Below, one piece after another: positions 53,631 to 62,440 of a stretch of 64,000 nt of DNA; the stretch's first letter is position 1, and each line of letters opens with the position of its first letter. The notes below the pieces were generated by a model. The model was not told where the DNA came from, did not search any database, and saw nothing but the letters and a program-made list of their open reading frames with translations. Location: NCBI GenBank assembly GCA_964501905.1, contig CAZCTW010000008.1, positions 24,544-88,543 of the forward strand. The letters are read 5' to 3'. A program made the position numbers and the translations under genes. The stretch comes from B69-G16 sp964501905. Lineage in GTDB: Archaea; Thermoproteota; Thermoprotei; Thermofilales; B69-G16.

Positions 53631-54652
53631 TGGGTGGAGAAGTTATAGTTGAGTTAAAAAACGTAACCAAATACTTTGAGAAAGGATTCATAAGAAAGAC
53701 TAGAAACTACGCCGTTATCGACGTTTCTCTCGAAATCAGAGAGGGAGATATAATCACGCTTATAGGAGAAAGCGGATGCGGTAAGACGACGCTAGGGCGT
53801 ATAGTTGCCGGATTGATCAAACCGTCGAACGGGACTGTCCTCTGGTTTGGGAAAGATGTATGGAAAATGGGTAAAAGGGAATTTAAGAAGTATAGACCGC
53901 TAATTCAAGTCGTACATCAAGATCCTTACGCCTCTCTCAACCCCACTAGGACGGTCTACCAGATACTGGCGCCCATCGTTAAGAAATACTATAAGCCTAG
54001 CAGTAAGAAAGAATTGGTAGAGGAGGTTAAAGATGTATTGAGTTATGTCGGCTTAACTCCCCCCGAGTACTTCTTAAATAAGTATCCACACCACCTATCC
54101 GGTGGGATGAAGCAGAGACTGGCTTTCGCTAGAACGTTGATTCCAAAACCGAAGCTCATAGTGGCGGATGAGCCTGTGAGCATGATTGATATGTCGCTCA
54201 GGCTATCTGTACTTGGTTTAATGAAGAAGTTAAACGAAGAGCTGGGCATAGCTTTTATTTATATATCTCATGATATAGCTACTGCCAGGTATTTCGCCGA
54301 TAAAGCCGTACTAGCCTTGATGTACTTGGGCAGAATAGTCGAGCTCGGGCCCATGGACGAGGTTATAGGAAATCCTCTACATCCCTACCTCAGGGCTATA
54401 CTCTCCGCCTCCCCGATACCGGATCCTAAAATCGCTAGATATAAGCGTAAAATGGAGTTGAAGAGCTTAGATGTTCCCAGAGAAATAGTCCAGCTTAAAG
54501 GCTGCCCCTTCAGCCCGAGATGCCCATATTCAGGCGATATATGTTTCAAGCAAATGCCCCAGTTTAAAGAATACAACGGTCACAAAGTCGCCTGCCACTT
54601 TGTAGACAAACTGCCGAAATGGACTCCTCCATGGCAGGTGGCTACTTCGTGA
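53627..54652 (+). CDS. ABC importer ATPase, DppF-like
   Basis: The 341-residue ATPase has Walker A GESGCGKTT, signature LSGGMKQR, Walker B LIVADEPVSMID and the same cysteine-rich C-terminal extension (CPFSPRCPYSGDICFKQMP). It pairs with the DppD-like chain to energise the importer. The next small membrane gene starts inside its end. Confidence 0.94.
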   Translation: MMGGEVIVELKNVTKYFEKGFIRKTRNYAVIDVSLEIREGDIITLIGESGCGKTTLGRIVAGLIKPSNGTVLWFGKDVWKMGKREFKKYRPLIQVVHQDPYASLNPTRTVYQILAPIVKKYYKPSSKKELVEEVKDVLSYVGLTPPEYFLNKYPHHLSGGMKQRLAFARTLIPKPKLIVADEPVSMIDMSLRLSVLGLMKKLNEELGIAFIYISHDIATARYFADKAVLALMYLGRIVELGPMDEVIGNPLHPYLRAILSASPIPDPKIARYKRKMELKSLDVPREIVQLKGCPFSPRCPYSGDICFKQMPQFKEYNGHKVACHFVDKLPKWTPPWQVATS

Positions 54653-54852
54653 ATCCAACACTGGCGAGGTACGCGCTGGCATCAGGTTTTTTTGTCCTCG
54701 TTTTATCTCTAGGCATTCTCCCCTTTTTAAATCCTGAGAAACCTGAGTTTACTCCAAACCTCTTGGCCATAATTATAAGTAGCGTATTCATAGTCTTAGT
54801 GATATACGATGTCCGCAAACAAGCTAGAAGCGAGTTCGCGGCAAACCGTTAA
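54634..54852 (+). CDS. Small membrane protein with two helices
   Basis: The 72-residue product (from the ATG at 54634; a second ATG at 54619 is possible) has two hydrophobic segments (YALASGFFVLVLSLGIL and LLAIIISSVFIVLVIYD). It overlaps the ATPase end by about 19 bases and the next gene by 44 bases. The tight packing suggests it is translated with the operon. The family is not recognised. It might be an accessory subunit of the importer or an anchor for the GH130-like protein. Confidence 0.5.
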   Translation, partial: AGGYFVNPTLARYALASGFFVLVLSLGILPFLNPEKPEFTPNLLAIIISSVFIVLVIYDVRKQARSEFAANR

Positions 54853-55840
54853 CCGACAAAAATACACCGTAATATTAATCGTCGTGCTGGCAGCCGTCGT
54901 TTTAACGGTTTCTTTAAGCTCGCTCTACAAGAGAGAAATACGTTATGTGCATCTAAACCTTAAAAGGTATGCAAATAATCCAATCATTTTCCCCGACGGG
55001 GAAGGCTTCGACGCTTCAGCGACTTTCAATCCGGCAGCCGTAGTAAAAGACGGCAAAGTATATCTCTTTTATAGAGCACAAGAAGTATGGTTCGGTACTA
55101 GCGTTATAGGGCTCGCGGTGAGCGAGGACGGTTTTCACTTTGAGAAAATGGACGAGCCGGTCATAGTGCCGGAGCATGAGTGGGAGTTGCTTGGAGGGTG
55201 CGAGGATCCTAGAATTGTGAAGATAAACGATACCTACTATATGACGTACACGGCTTATGATAAGAAAGTAGCTAGATTAGCTCTGGCTAGATCCAAGGAT
55301 TTAATTCACTGGGAGAAACTGGGCATAGTTTTCCCAGAGTGGGGTTGGAGTAAATCCGGGGCTATAATACCAGTGAAGATTAACGGGTATTATTGGATGT
55401 ACTTCGGAGACAGCAGTATATGGATTGCTAGGTCTAAAGATATGATCCACTGGGAGACGAGCAGGGAGTGGGTGGTTCTCAAGCCTAGGAAAGGCTATTT
55501 CGACAGCAAGCTCGTCGAGCCAGGCCCTCCCCCTATAGTTGTCGGAGACAAGATCGTATTGATATACAACGGGGCGGATGACAACCTAGTCTACTCGGTC
55601 GGGTGGGCTATATTCTCGCTCGAAGACCCGACGAAGCTAATTGCTAGGGCGGAGAAGCCCATATTAACGCCTCAAACTCACTGGGAGAGGTTTGGGCAAG
55701 TGAGAAACGTCGTTTTCGCCGAGGGCTTGGTGAATTTCAACGGTAAATGGTTTCTCTACTACGGCGCCGCAGACACCTTCGTCTGCGTGGCTATAGCTAA
55801 CGATATCCAAGGGCTAATAGGTTATCCTCTAGGTGGTTAG
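54809..55840 (+). CDS. GH130-family glycoside phosphorylase or hydrolase, membrane-anchored
   Basis: The 343-residue protein has an N-terminal membrane helix (YTVILIVVLAAVVLTVSLSS, about 19-38) followed by a five-bladed beta-propeller of the GH130 type. FNPAAVVKDGKVYLFYRA, LLGGCEDPRIVKINDTYYM and EPGPPPIVVGDKIVLIYNGA are family hallmarks. GH130 enzymes mostly act on beta-mannosidic links, either by phosphorolysis or hydrolysis. With an anchored, probably extracytoplasmic location, phosphorolysis is less likely, but this cannot be decided from sequence. It overlaps the small membrane gene by 44 bases. Confidence 0.88.
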   Translation: MSANKLEASSRQTVNRQKYTVILIVVLAAVVLTVSLSSLYKREIRYVHLNLKRYANNPIIFPDGEGFDASATFNPAAVVKDGKVYLFYRAQEVWFGTSVIGLAVSEDGFHFEKMDEPVIVPEHEWELLGGCEDPRIVKINDTYYMTYTAYDKKVARLALARSKDLIHWEKLGIVFPEWGWSKSGAIIPVKINGYYWMYFGDSSIWIARSKDMIHWETSREWVVLKPRKGYFDSKLVEPGPPPIVVGDKIVLIYNGADDNLVYSVGWAIFSLEDPTKLIARAEKPILTPQTHWERFGQVRNVVFAEGLVNFNGKWFLYYGAADTFVCVAIANDIQGLIGYPLGG

Positions 55841-55842
55841 CT

Positions 55843-56934
55843 GTGGGCTTTTTCCTACGTGAACTAAGGGATATTCGCGAGGTTGAGGAGTTCTTCGATG
55901 ACTTATTCTCGAGCGTAAGGGTGGAGGCCGATGAAATCCTATACGAAAAATACATGGAGGCGCGGGGGGAAACGGACTTCACTAGGAGGAGGCCGGGGAA
56001 AAGCCTCGCTAAGATAAGAGGGTATATAGTTCCCGAAGACGTCGCGACGGTCTCGGCGGCCGGCGTGCCCATAGTCTCGCGTATAGTCGCTAACCCCGCC
56101 GTAGAAATTAGCGGGGATAGGGCGCGCATCTACCTTAGGTTGGCGTCGATAGGCTCAGAGTTCGCCAGGACTTTTATCGCAGCTGCGGATCTTAAAGTCG
56201 AGGACCTGAAGGGGAGAATTAAGGTAGATGCTAAGCCGTTGCTCTACGGGATAATGCCCTACGAGTGCGTAGAAGACCCGAGGATTGACCCCGACATGCC
56301 TGGGGTTCTCTACCACGTGAGGGCTTTCTACCGAACGAGAGTTTCGAGAGTTTTCACGTTTAAGTCGCGAGTAGTCGGCGGCGAGATAGATGGAATAGAA
56401 GCGGTTAGCTTCTACTCTAGGAAGTGGGGCGAGTTTCTCATCCAAGACTACAGGGACACTTTTCCTATAAACCGCGGCTTTATGACTGTGAGGCCGTTCT
56501 TCAAAGATAAAGGCTTCGGCATAATAGCTATCGGGCCTAGGGAAGGAGCCCAGGTGGATTTTGACGAAATAGAAATTCCGCCCGAGCTCCTGCCGTTAAA
56601 CGGCGAAGACAAAGTCGGGGGCAACGCGTCACTTAAACTCTCGGCGAACGAGTACCTCCTATTGTATCACGCGGTCGACGAGCACGGAGTCTACTACACC
56701 TATGGCGCGCTCTTCGACGAGAACGCCGAACTGCTTGCTTTAACTAGAGAGCCTATAATCGCTCCTAAGATAGGAGTCTACAGCGGGAGGCGCCCCTCGA
56801 CTGTATTCGTCTGCGGAGCGGCCGTCTATGGCGACTCTGTGATCATATCTGCGGGGGTAGACGATGAAATAACTGTCATCTATGAAGTTGAGAAACAAAA
56901 AATATACGATTCTTTAGAGTATTTAAGCGGCTAG
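55843..56934 (+). CDS. GH130-like protein (second)
   Basis: The 363-residue protein follows the anchored GH130 by two bases (GTG start) and has no signal or membrane helix, so it is probably cytoplasmic. YECVEDPRIDPDMPGVLYHV matches the catalytic-loop position of GH130, and KLSANEYLLLYHAVDEHGVY resembles a propeller blade. The first 100 residues (with TRRRPGKSLAKIRGYIVPED) are less typical. It may act on imported mannosides. It converges with the third copy, overlapping it by 4 bases. Confidence 0.72.
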   Translation: MGFFLRELRDIREVEEFFDDLFSSVRVEADEILYEKYMEARGETDFTRRRPGKSLAKIRGYIVPEDVATVSAAGVPIVSRIVANPAVEISGDRARIYLRLASIGSEFARTFIAAADLKVEDLKGRIKVDAKPLLYGIMPYECVEDPRIDPDMPGVLYHVRAFYRTRVSRVFTFKSRVVGGEIDGIEAVSFYSRKWGEFLIQDYRDTFPINRGFMTVRPFFKDKGFGIIAIGPREGAQVDFDEIEIPPELLPLNGEDKVGGNASLKLSANEYLLLYHAVDEHGVYYTYGALFDENAELLALTREPIIAPKIGVYSGRRPSTVFVCGAAVYGDSVIISAGVDDEITVIYEVEKQKIYDSLEYLSG

Positions 56935-57992
56935 CCCTTAATCCATTTAAGCCTTTCTAGGGCTTTCTCCAATTCCACAGTGAATATTCCTATAGCGTAG
57001 TCGCTCAACCCGCCGACCCATATCAAATACTCCTTGTACAGCGCCAATCCGTCCCCAAACACAACTAAGGGTCTATCACCGTACTCCTCGTTTAAACCCT
57101 TAGGGGCCAGTAGGTAGTTTGATATAGCCAAAAGGTCGCCTTCTCTATCCACTATAGCCAGGCCGTTCCTATAGGAATAATCCTCCTTTAATACACCGTG
57201 CCAACCGACTAGGTACTCGTTCTCCGATAGCTTAACGGTATTTGTCGACCATCCGACTTTAAACTCCCAATCCTCGTACGTCAGTACAGGTTCCATAGTT
57301 TCAGCTAGCAGCGAGGGAGTATCGAGTTCAGCTAAACCCCTCCAGCATACATCGATCTCCTTTACAACTCTTTTTACAGTCGGTCTGGCGAGCATAAATG
57401 CTTTATTTCCGCTTATCTCTATGAAAGCGCAATCCTTCATCCACTCCGGCAGGAATACTTCATCGCCTTCTTTTATGACGAAATACTTCCTCTCTCCAGG
57501 TTCTAGTTTATCATCTAGGCTAGTCAACCCCTGGACAGATCCTCTCTCGTAACTGTCTCCTTTTAAATGGTATCCATACCCCGTGTATAAAACGAGAAGT
57601 CTATCAGAGTATCTGTGAATTCTAGGATCTTCGCATCCACGAAACTCCCACAGGTATTTAGGCCATAGAACAACCTTAGCTTTAAGCGGTCTGGCCACGC
57701 TGCCCTCCAGCATCGAAGCTAAAGGTATTTTAAAAAACCCTATGCTCGACGTGTAGTTGTAGTAGTCGAAGATTAGCCTGGGAAACACCCAGAGCTCGTC
57801 TCCAACAATGACAGCTCCCGGATTAAAAGAAGCTAGCGGCGTTTTCTTCGAAAAATCCGTTATTATGTCCCTAGGCGAGATGTAGAGCTTTCTCTCGAAA
57901 ATATCCGTAACCTCCGGTTTTCTCAGCTGGGCGCGTTCTGCGAGAAAGTGTCTAGCTTTCTCGTAGAGTTCTTTTTCTATGCTTAAACTCAT
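56931..57992 (-). CDS. GH130-like protein (third)
   Basis: The 353-residue protein shows the GH130 pattern ASFNPGAVIVGDELWVFPR, FRGCEDPRIHRYSDRLLVLY and LSENEYLVGWHGVLKEDYSY. It has no signal peptide. It lies opposite the second GH130-like gene and overlaps its end by 4 bases. The three copies are clearly diverged from each other, suggesting different links or chain lengths. The gap upstream (57993-58059) has AT-rich promoter-like sequence. Confidence 0.78.
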   Translation of the reverse strand: MSLSIEKELYEKARHFLAERAQLRKPEVTDIFERKLYISPRDIITDFSKKTPLASFNPGAVIVGDELWVFPRLIFDYYNYTSSIGFFKIPLASMLEGSVARPLKAKVVLWPKYLWEFRGCEDPRIHRYSDRLLVLYTGYGYHLKGDSYERGSVQGLTSLDDKLEPGERKYFVIKEGDEVFLPEWMKDCAFIEISGNKAFMLARPTVKRVVKEIDVCWRGLAELDTPSLLAETMEPVLTYEDWEFKVGWSTNTVKLSENEYLVGWHGVLKEDYSYRNGLAIVDREGDLLAISNYLLAPKGLNEEYGDRPLVVFGDGLALYKEYLIWVGGLSDYAIGIFTVELEKALERLKWIKG

Positions 57993-58059
57993 GATAACAC
58001 CCCGGCATTATCACTGCTAAATAGAAAAAGGCTATATATAGGTTCTCAGATCAAACAGG

Positions 58060-58705
58060 CTAAGAGGATAATTTAGCTATAACTCTAACCGCTTCCTCCA
58101 AATCTCCTACCACGACATCGGCTACTTCGCCGCTACAGCGGCGTTGTCGATCCAGCAGTATTGTATGTATGCCCAGCTTCTTAGGGATGTACATGTCGAG
58201 TAGAGCGTCGTCCCCACGACTACGCATTCCTCAGGCTTTACTCCGACAAATTCCAGAGCCTTTAGGTATATCTTCGGATTCGACTTATCACAGCCAGTTT
58301 CGCACCCCGTGAACACGTAGCCTATGTAGCTCCTAATCGGCTCTATGCTCTTATAGAACATAAATCGTGGAGTCGTAGTCATGATAGCTGTTTTCAATCC
58401 GAGGTTTTTAACTTGTGAAACCGCTCTAACGGCGTCGAGGTATAGTGCATACTCGTGTTTTTCAAACATTTCCACAAGCTCTCTGAAAGTTTCCTCATCG
58501 ACTTCAACGTTTAACCTCGATAACACCCGGTCTATGAAGGCCCTCCAGTTTTCGTAGCAGTCTCTGGGATAGTCCACGAATATCACAAACAGCCAGGATG
58601 CTTTAAATTATTGAGGAGAAACCTCGTAGCCGCGATTAAACAGATAATCAGAGACTTCTTCGAACGAAATCGCCCTTTCGGTGTAGATCAGAGTGCCCAC
58701 AAGAA
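58060..58705 (-). pseudogene. HAD-family phosphatase (copy 2) with nonsense codon and frameshift
   Basis: The minus strand encodes VGTLIYTERAISFEEVSDYL, then EVSPQ, then a stop codon (TAA) where copy 1 has glutamine, then FKASWLFVIFVDYPRDCYEN and the rest up to GYVFTGCETGCDKSNPKIYL and PEECVVVG. There a missing G (four instead of five) throws it out of frame; the tail DDALLDMYIPKKLGIHTILL and then EVADVVVGDLEEAV is in the next frame and ends at 58060. The first about 8 residues of the HAD motif I are also lost. It is closely related to copy 1 at 46.9-47.5 kb (about 60 percent identical by eye over the shared part). Two or more lesions make it a real pseudogene. Confidence 0.8.
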
Positions 58706-58712
58706 GGTTTGG

Positions 58713-58816
58713 CCACGTCAGGGTGGAGGTTTACGTTAGTGACCGGTCTAGGGTTAGGCCTGCTCTTAGAGCCGCTAGAAGCTCCATAGTCAAGGCTTTA
58801 ACCGCAAAGTGGGTTT
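58713..58816 (+). pseudogene. Short open remnant
   Basis: The plus strand reads HVRVEVYVSDRSRVRPALRA and then SSIVKALTAKWV to a stop at 58814-58816, with a protein-like composition but no start. It looks like the C-terminal end of a former gene. I do not recognise it. The remainder of the gap up to 58896 is AT-rich and empty. Confidence 0.25.
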
Positions 58817-58896
58817 AGCTACCAGTACTGTTCAGAAAATTTAAGTAAGATAATAAATAGGTCTACAAAAATAATATATTTATTTGAGTATGTCAA

Positions 58897-59436
58897 TTAT
58901 CCAGCCTCGCGTATAAACTCATCTTTTTTTAGGTAAACTACGGTTAGCGGGAGTGCCAGTATAAATAATATCATCATAGGATTGAACATCCAATCATCAG
59001 TGAGTATACTCCACGTGCTATTAGGCTCGCCACCCCACAGCAGTGGGTAGTATGCGTCCATCCAGTCAGCCAAAACTATGAGCACGTTCAACACGAAAAG
59101 GGCTCCGGCAAGCAATAATCCAATAGTTGTAAACGACCAACCCTCCACTCTTTTTTCAAACAGGCTGACGGATGCCTTAGCGAAGACAAGTGAGACAACT
59201 AGCAAAACCAGCCCCGCAAACGGGTCTACAATAATCTTAGGAACGTACACGGCGACTATCTCTCCGCCGACATTAGCGTAGAAGGGGAAGCCTAACTGCA
59301 GCTCCGGCAATCGAATCCAGGGCATCCACCAAGACACAGCGCCGACGATAAATTCGTACAATCCATAGACGAGGTATAGTACCGCCACCGCCGCCGAGTA
59401 CGCCGCGGCTACCCTACAGAATTTCCCGAATTCCAA
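58897..59436 (-). CDS. Membrane protein of unknown function next to feoB
   Basis: The 179-residue protein has four hydrophobic segments (AAAYSAAVAVLYLVYGLY, IVDPFAGLVLLVVSLVFA, TIGLLLAGALFVLNVLIVL, MMILFILALPLTVVYL). The loops outside contain WWMPWIRLPELQLGFPF. It starts 4 bases after the feoB stop, so it belongs to the iron operon and could assist iron import. The family is not recognised. Confidence 0.68.
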   Translation of the reverse strand: MEFGKFCRVAAAYSAAVAVLYLVYGLYEFIVGAVSWWMPWIRLPELQLGFPFYANVGGEIVAVYVPKIIVDPFAGLVLLVVSLVFAKASVSLFEKRVEGWSFTTIGLLLAGALFVLNVLIVLADWMDAYYPLLWGGEPNSTWSILTDDWMFNPMMILFILALPLTVVYLKKDEFIREAG

Positions 59437-59440
59437 GTTC

Positions 59441-61480
59441 TCACCTCAAACCGAGACTATAACCTATGAGCATAACAGCTCCAGCAAGCAGGTAAGCTAG
59501 CACAACTTCATAGAGTACTGCGAAAAGCGTCCACTTCCAAGACCCTGTCTCCTGTCTTATAGCGGCTACAGTTGCTATACACGGCACATACACGAGTATG
59601 AAGATCATATACGCGTAGATCTCCAGCGGCGTGTAGAGAGACCGCAGAATTACAGGCAGTTCTTCCTCGCCAGCACCATAGAGCATCGCCGTAGCACCTA
59701 TCACTATCTCCTTTGCTACAAACCCGAAAATGGCCGCCACTATGAGCCTCCAATCCCAGCCCAAGGGAGTAAATAAAGGCCTTAAAAACCCGCCTATAGC
59801 TGCCAAGACGCTAGATTCTATCTTCTCGACCCCAATCCACTGGAATGTTCCCCACTCAATGCTGCCGAGAATCTGAATCACCAATAGCCCGAGAACTATC
59901 ACGGCGAAAACTTTCTTAAAGAAGAGAGATCCACGCCACCACATGTGTATAATTACAGATCTTAGAGTGGGCATCTGGTAGTCGGGTAACTCCATTATAA
60001 ACGGTGAAATCCTACCTTTAAAGAATATTCTTCTGAATATTAACGCCAGCACTATCGCTAGTGTTATTCCCACCAGGTATAGAGAGAAGATGACGTCACC
60101 TGCAAGCTTTCCGAAAAAGGCCGCCGCTAACAAGGCGAACGCGGTTAACCTGGCGCTGCAGAGCATGAGCGGGTTAGTGAGGATAGCCACCATCCTATCC
60201 TCCTCATATGGGATAGCTCTCGTCGAGTAGACGGCGGGAACGTTACACCCAAAGCCCAATATCATGGAGATCAGAGCTCTCCCTGTCATCCCAAGTTTGC
60301 GCATTATCCTATCCATGACAAACGCGGCTCTAGCCATGTAGCCGCAATCTTCCAGTATCGAGAGGGCGAAGTAGAGGAAGAAGATCAGCGGAGTAAAGCT
60401 GAGCACCGTGCCCACGCCGTTTAATAAGCCGAAATCCCCGAAGACTATTCCGTCTATAACCGGGTTCCCGGTGTATAGATATTCTAGCGAGGCGAGCCAC
60501 GCGAAGAAATCCCCTAAAAAATCACAGAAAGGCGTAGAGACGAGCATCGTAAACTGGAACATAATCCAGAGTATCGCCAGAAATATGGGTATGCCCAACA
60601 CCTTATCCAATACGGCTTTATCAATTAAATCGCTGAAAGTATACTCCAACTTGCCCTTCCTAACAGCTTTCTCGATGATACTCCCTATTATCTCATACCT
60701 CTTGTCGGCAAGAAGAACCTCCACATCCACGCCTCCATACTTCCGTGAGAGCTTAACTTTTTCCTCATCAATAATCCTCTTTACATCCTCAAAAACAGGG
60801 GAACTTCTGATTTTTTCGATTACCTCCTCGTCTTCTTCGAGCAATTTTACGGCAAGCCAGCGGGTATTGTAAGCCGAGCTGATCTCGGGGTCTTCTTTTA
60901 GAACACTTTCTATTCTCTTTATGGCACTTTCTATTTCCGAGCCGTAGGATATAGGTTTTACCTCGCCAACGTTAGCAGTTTCGACGATCTTCTCGCATAA
61001 CTCCTCCATACCTATCTTTTTGGGAGCAACTGTGGGGACTACGGGCACTCCCAGAAGCTTCTCGAGTTTACTCGGGTCCACCTCGTAGCCTTTACTTTCG
61101 GACAAGTCCATCTTGTTCAAGGCTATAACGAGCGGGACTCCCAGCTCTATTAGCTGCAGCGTTAGGTAGAGATTCCTTTCCAGATTCGAGGCGTCGACTA
61201 TATCTACCACGACGTCCGGCTTTTCCTCCACAATATAGTTCCTCGCTATTAGTTCCTCGGGAGAGTAAGCGGTTAGGCTGTAGGTCCCAGGCAGATCCAC
61301 TATGTGGATCTCGTAGCCCCCATACCTGCACACGCCCTCTTTCTTCTCAATGGTTTTCCCGGGCCAATTTCCTATGTGCTGGCGCCCCCTCGTTAAATTG
61401 TTGAAGATAACAGATTTACCTACATTTGGATTTCCGGCGAGAGCTACTCTAACCACTCTCTTGATCTTCCGCTTTTTCAC
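59441..61480 (-). CDS. feoB: Ferrous iron transporter FeoB
   Basis: The 679-residue protein has an N-terminal G domain (G1 GNPNVGKS at 16-23, G3 DLPGTYS, G4 NKMD) and a permease half with two Gate modules, including ILGFGCNVPAVYSTRAI. It imports Fe2+ in anaerobic or reducing conditions. I chose the GTG at 61480, which overlaps the feoA stop by 4 bases (GTGA); a longer start at 61519 would overlap feoA by 43 bases. Confidence 0.95.
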   Translation of the reverse strand: MKKRKIKRVVRVALAGNPNVGKSVIFNNLTRGRQHIGNWPGKTIEKKEGVCRYGGYEIHIVDLPGTYSLTAYSPEELIARNYIVEEKPDVVVDIVDASNLERNLYLTLQLIELGVPLVIALNKMDLSESKGYEVDPSKLEKLLGVPVVPTVAPKKIGMEELCEKIVETANVGEVKPISYGSEIESAIKRIESVLKEDPEISSAYNTRWLAVKLLEEDEEVIEKIRSSPVFEDVKRIIDEEKVKLSRKYGGVDVEVLLADKRYEIIGSIIEKAVRKGKLEYTFSDLIDKAVLDKVLGIPIFLAILWIMFQFTMLVSTPFCDFLGDFFAWLASLEYLYTGNPVIDGIVFGDFGLLNGVGTVLSFTPLIFFLYFALSILEDCGYMARAAFVMDRIMRKLGMTGRALISMILGFGCNVPAVYSTRAIPYEEDRMVAILTNPLMLCSARLTAFALLAAAFFGKLAGDVIFSLYLVGITLAIVLALIFRRIFFKGRISPFIMELPDYQMPTLRSVIIHMWWRGSLFFKKVFAVIVLGLLVIQILGSIEWGTFQWIGVEKIESSVLAAIGGFLRPLFTPLGWDWRLIVAAIFGFVAKEIVIGATAMLYGAGEEELPVILRSLYTPLEIYAYMIFILVYVPCIATVAAIRQETGSWKWTLFAVLYEVVLAYLLAGAVMLIGYSLGLR

Positions 61481-61704
61481 TCGACCACCTCTACCAGAAT
61501 TTTCATAGCTACGCCCCAACCGATAGCCACCCTAGAACCTCTAACGGAGACCAAGACAGGACCAGGAGAAGATTTAAAAACGTGTACCTCGGCATCCGGC
61601 GTAAATCCAAGCTCGGTAAGCCTTCTGATTAAGCCTCTCCCCCCCAGTATGTTCTTTACGACCGCTCTCCGGCAGGGAGGTAGCATAGCCAGCGGTATCA
61701 GCAT
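61477..61704 (-). CDS. feoA: FeoA (small SH3-like protein), copy next to feoB
   Basis: The 75-residue protein has the FeoA pattern (CRRAVVKNILGGRGLIRRL, ELGFTPDAEV, VAIGWGVAMKILVEV). FeoA helps FeoB work. It overlaps feoB by 4 bases and the other feoA by one base. Two short feoA genes before feoB are common in archaea. Confidence 0.88.
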   Translation of the reverse strand: MLIPLAMLPPCRRAVVKNILGGRGLIRRLTELGFTPDAEVHVFKSSPGPVLVSVRGSRVAIGWGVAMKILVEVVE

Positions 61705-61937
61705 TACTTAACCACCTCAACGAAAACGTGGTCCGCCTCGCTTTTTCTCAGAGACAGATAATACCCCTTAACCTCAAACTCTATGGGATCTCCCATGGGG
61801 GCTTTTCTAACAGCTTTAATCTCGGTGTCTCTGGTAATTCCCATGTCCAATAGCCTCCTAATCAGAGGGCCTTTGCCGACTATGTTTACCACGATTCCCT
61901 TCTCGCCTGGAGCTAGTTCGCTCAGCTTCTTTATCAT
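61704..61937 (-). CDS. feoA: FeoA (small SH3-like protein), first copy
   Basis: The 77-residue protein reads KKLSELAPGEKGIVVNIVG, then LIRRLLDMGITRDTEIKAV and KSEADHVFVEVVK, a typical FeoA. It is the first gene of the operon, immediately behind the iron-box palindromes. Its stop codon overlaps the next ATG by one base. Confidence 0.9.
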   Translation of the reverse strand: MIKKLSELAPGEKGIVVNIVGKGPLIRRLLDMGITRDTEIKAVRKAPMGDPIEFEVKGYYLSLRKSEADHVFVEVVK

Positions 61938-61953
61938 TTTAGGTCAACCTAAA
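61938..61953. promoter_or_regulatory. DtxR-type palindrome 1 at the feo promoter
   Basis: TTTAGGT-CA-ACCTAAA is a perfect inverted repeat of 7-base arms directly touching the first feoA start codon. It resembles half of the DtxR/IdeR consensus (TTAGGTTAGSCTAACCTAA). A bound repressor would block the start of transcription or translation. Confidence 0.7.
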
Positions 61954-61976
61954 AATATTAGGTTAGCCTAATATTT
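61953..61976. promoter_or_regulatory. DtxR-type palindrome 2 at the feo promoter
   Basis: AAATATTAGG-TTAG-CCTAATATTT is a perfect inverted repeat with 10-base arms. Its core TTAGGTTAGCCTAA is nearly the DtxR/IdeR consensus. It lies beside palindrome 1, and a TATA-like TTTAAATA on the minus strand overlaps its outer edge (61972-61979). Iron-dependent repression of the feo operon by a DtxR/MntR-type protein is therefore likely. Confidence 0.78.
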
Positions 61977-62125
61977 AAATTTTTTTATTGGCTAATGCAC
62001 AAAAATGCTCTATTTGGAAAATAATAGCCTAGAATAAGCTTTAAATTCTAGGTGATTATGCTTATTTTGGGCAATAGATTATAATAGGAAAACCTAAGCG
62101 GTTATGCCTAGCGGCTATCGTTCAC

Positions 62126-62433
62126 TTATGGTTTGCAGATCGCATAAACTTCAATGCGGCACTTAGACGCAGTTTTAACCCTGTATACTCCCGGTGCTTC
62201 AATTTTGTAGAGTTTTTTGAATCTCTCTACTTTTCCCATTCTATAGAGGGCTTAGGCGCTATGAAGTGGTGGTGAGGTACGAGCATCTCTAGTTCAAGCT
62301 CGACGTTTTCAGGCTTTGCGACCACGTAGCCTTCGTTAAACACGAGGATTGGAGTAAACGATTCGAATCCAGGCTCTTTTATAAATTCGCCTTCTCTCGC
62401 CGCTGCCAATATAAACGTTAAATTCGCGGTCAA
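62126..62433 (-). pseudogene. Frameshifted C-terminal remnant
   Basis: A 68-codon frame at 62433-62227 encodes TILVF-type beta segments (SFTPILVFNEGYVVAKPE, then MLVPHHHFIAPKPSIEW) and then runs out of frame. The next frame continues GKVERFKKLYKIEAPGVYRV and KTASKCRIEVYAICKP to a stop at 62126. Together they look like the end of a secreted beta-rich domain. I do not recognise the family. It shares the 827-base interval 61938-62764 with the feo boxes and the next remnant. Confidence 0.42.
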
Positions 62434-62440
62434 AAAGTGA

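Noticed and set aside
58580..58640. Possible stop-codon read-through or recoding in HAD copy 2
   Set aside because: The gene also lacks its start and has a downstream frameshift, so the stop is just one of several lesions.
60408..60872. 154-codon frame on the plus strand opposite feoB
   Set aside because: It is the antisense of a strongly coding gene and has a low-complexity Ser-rich product.
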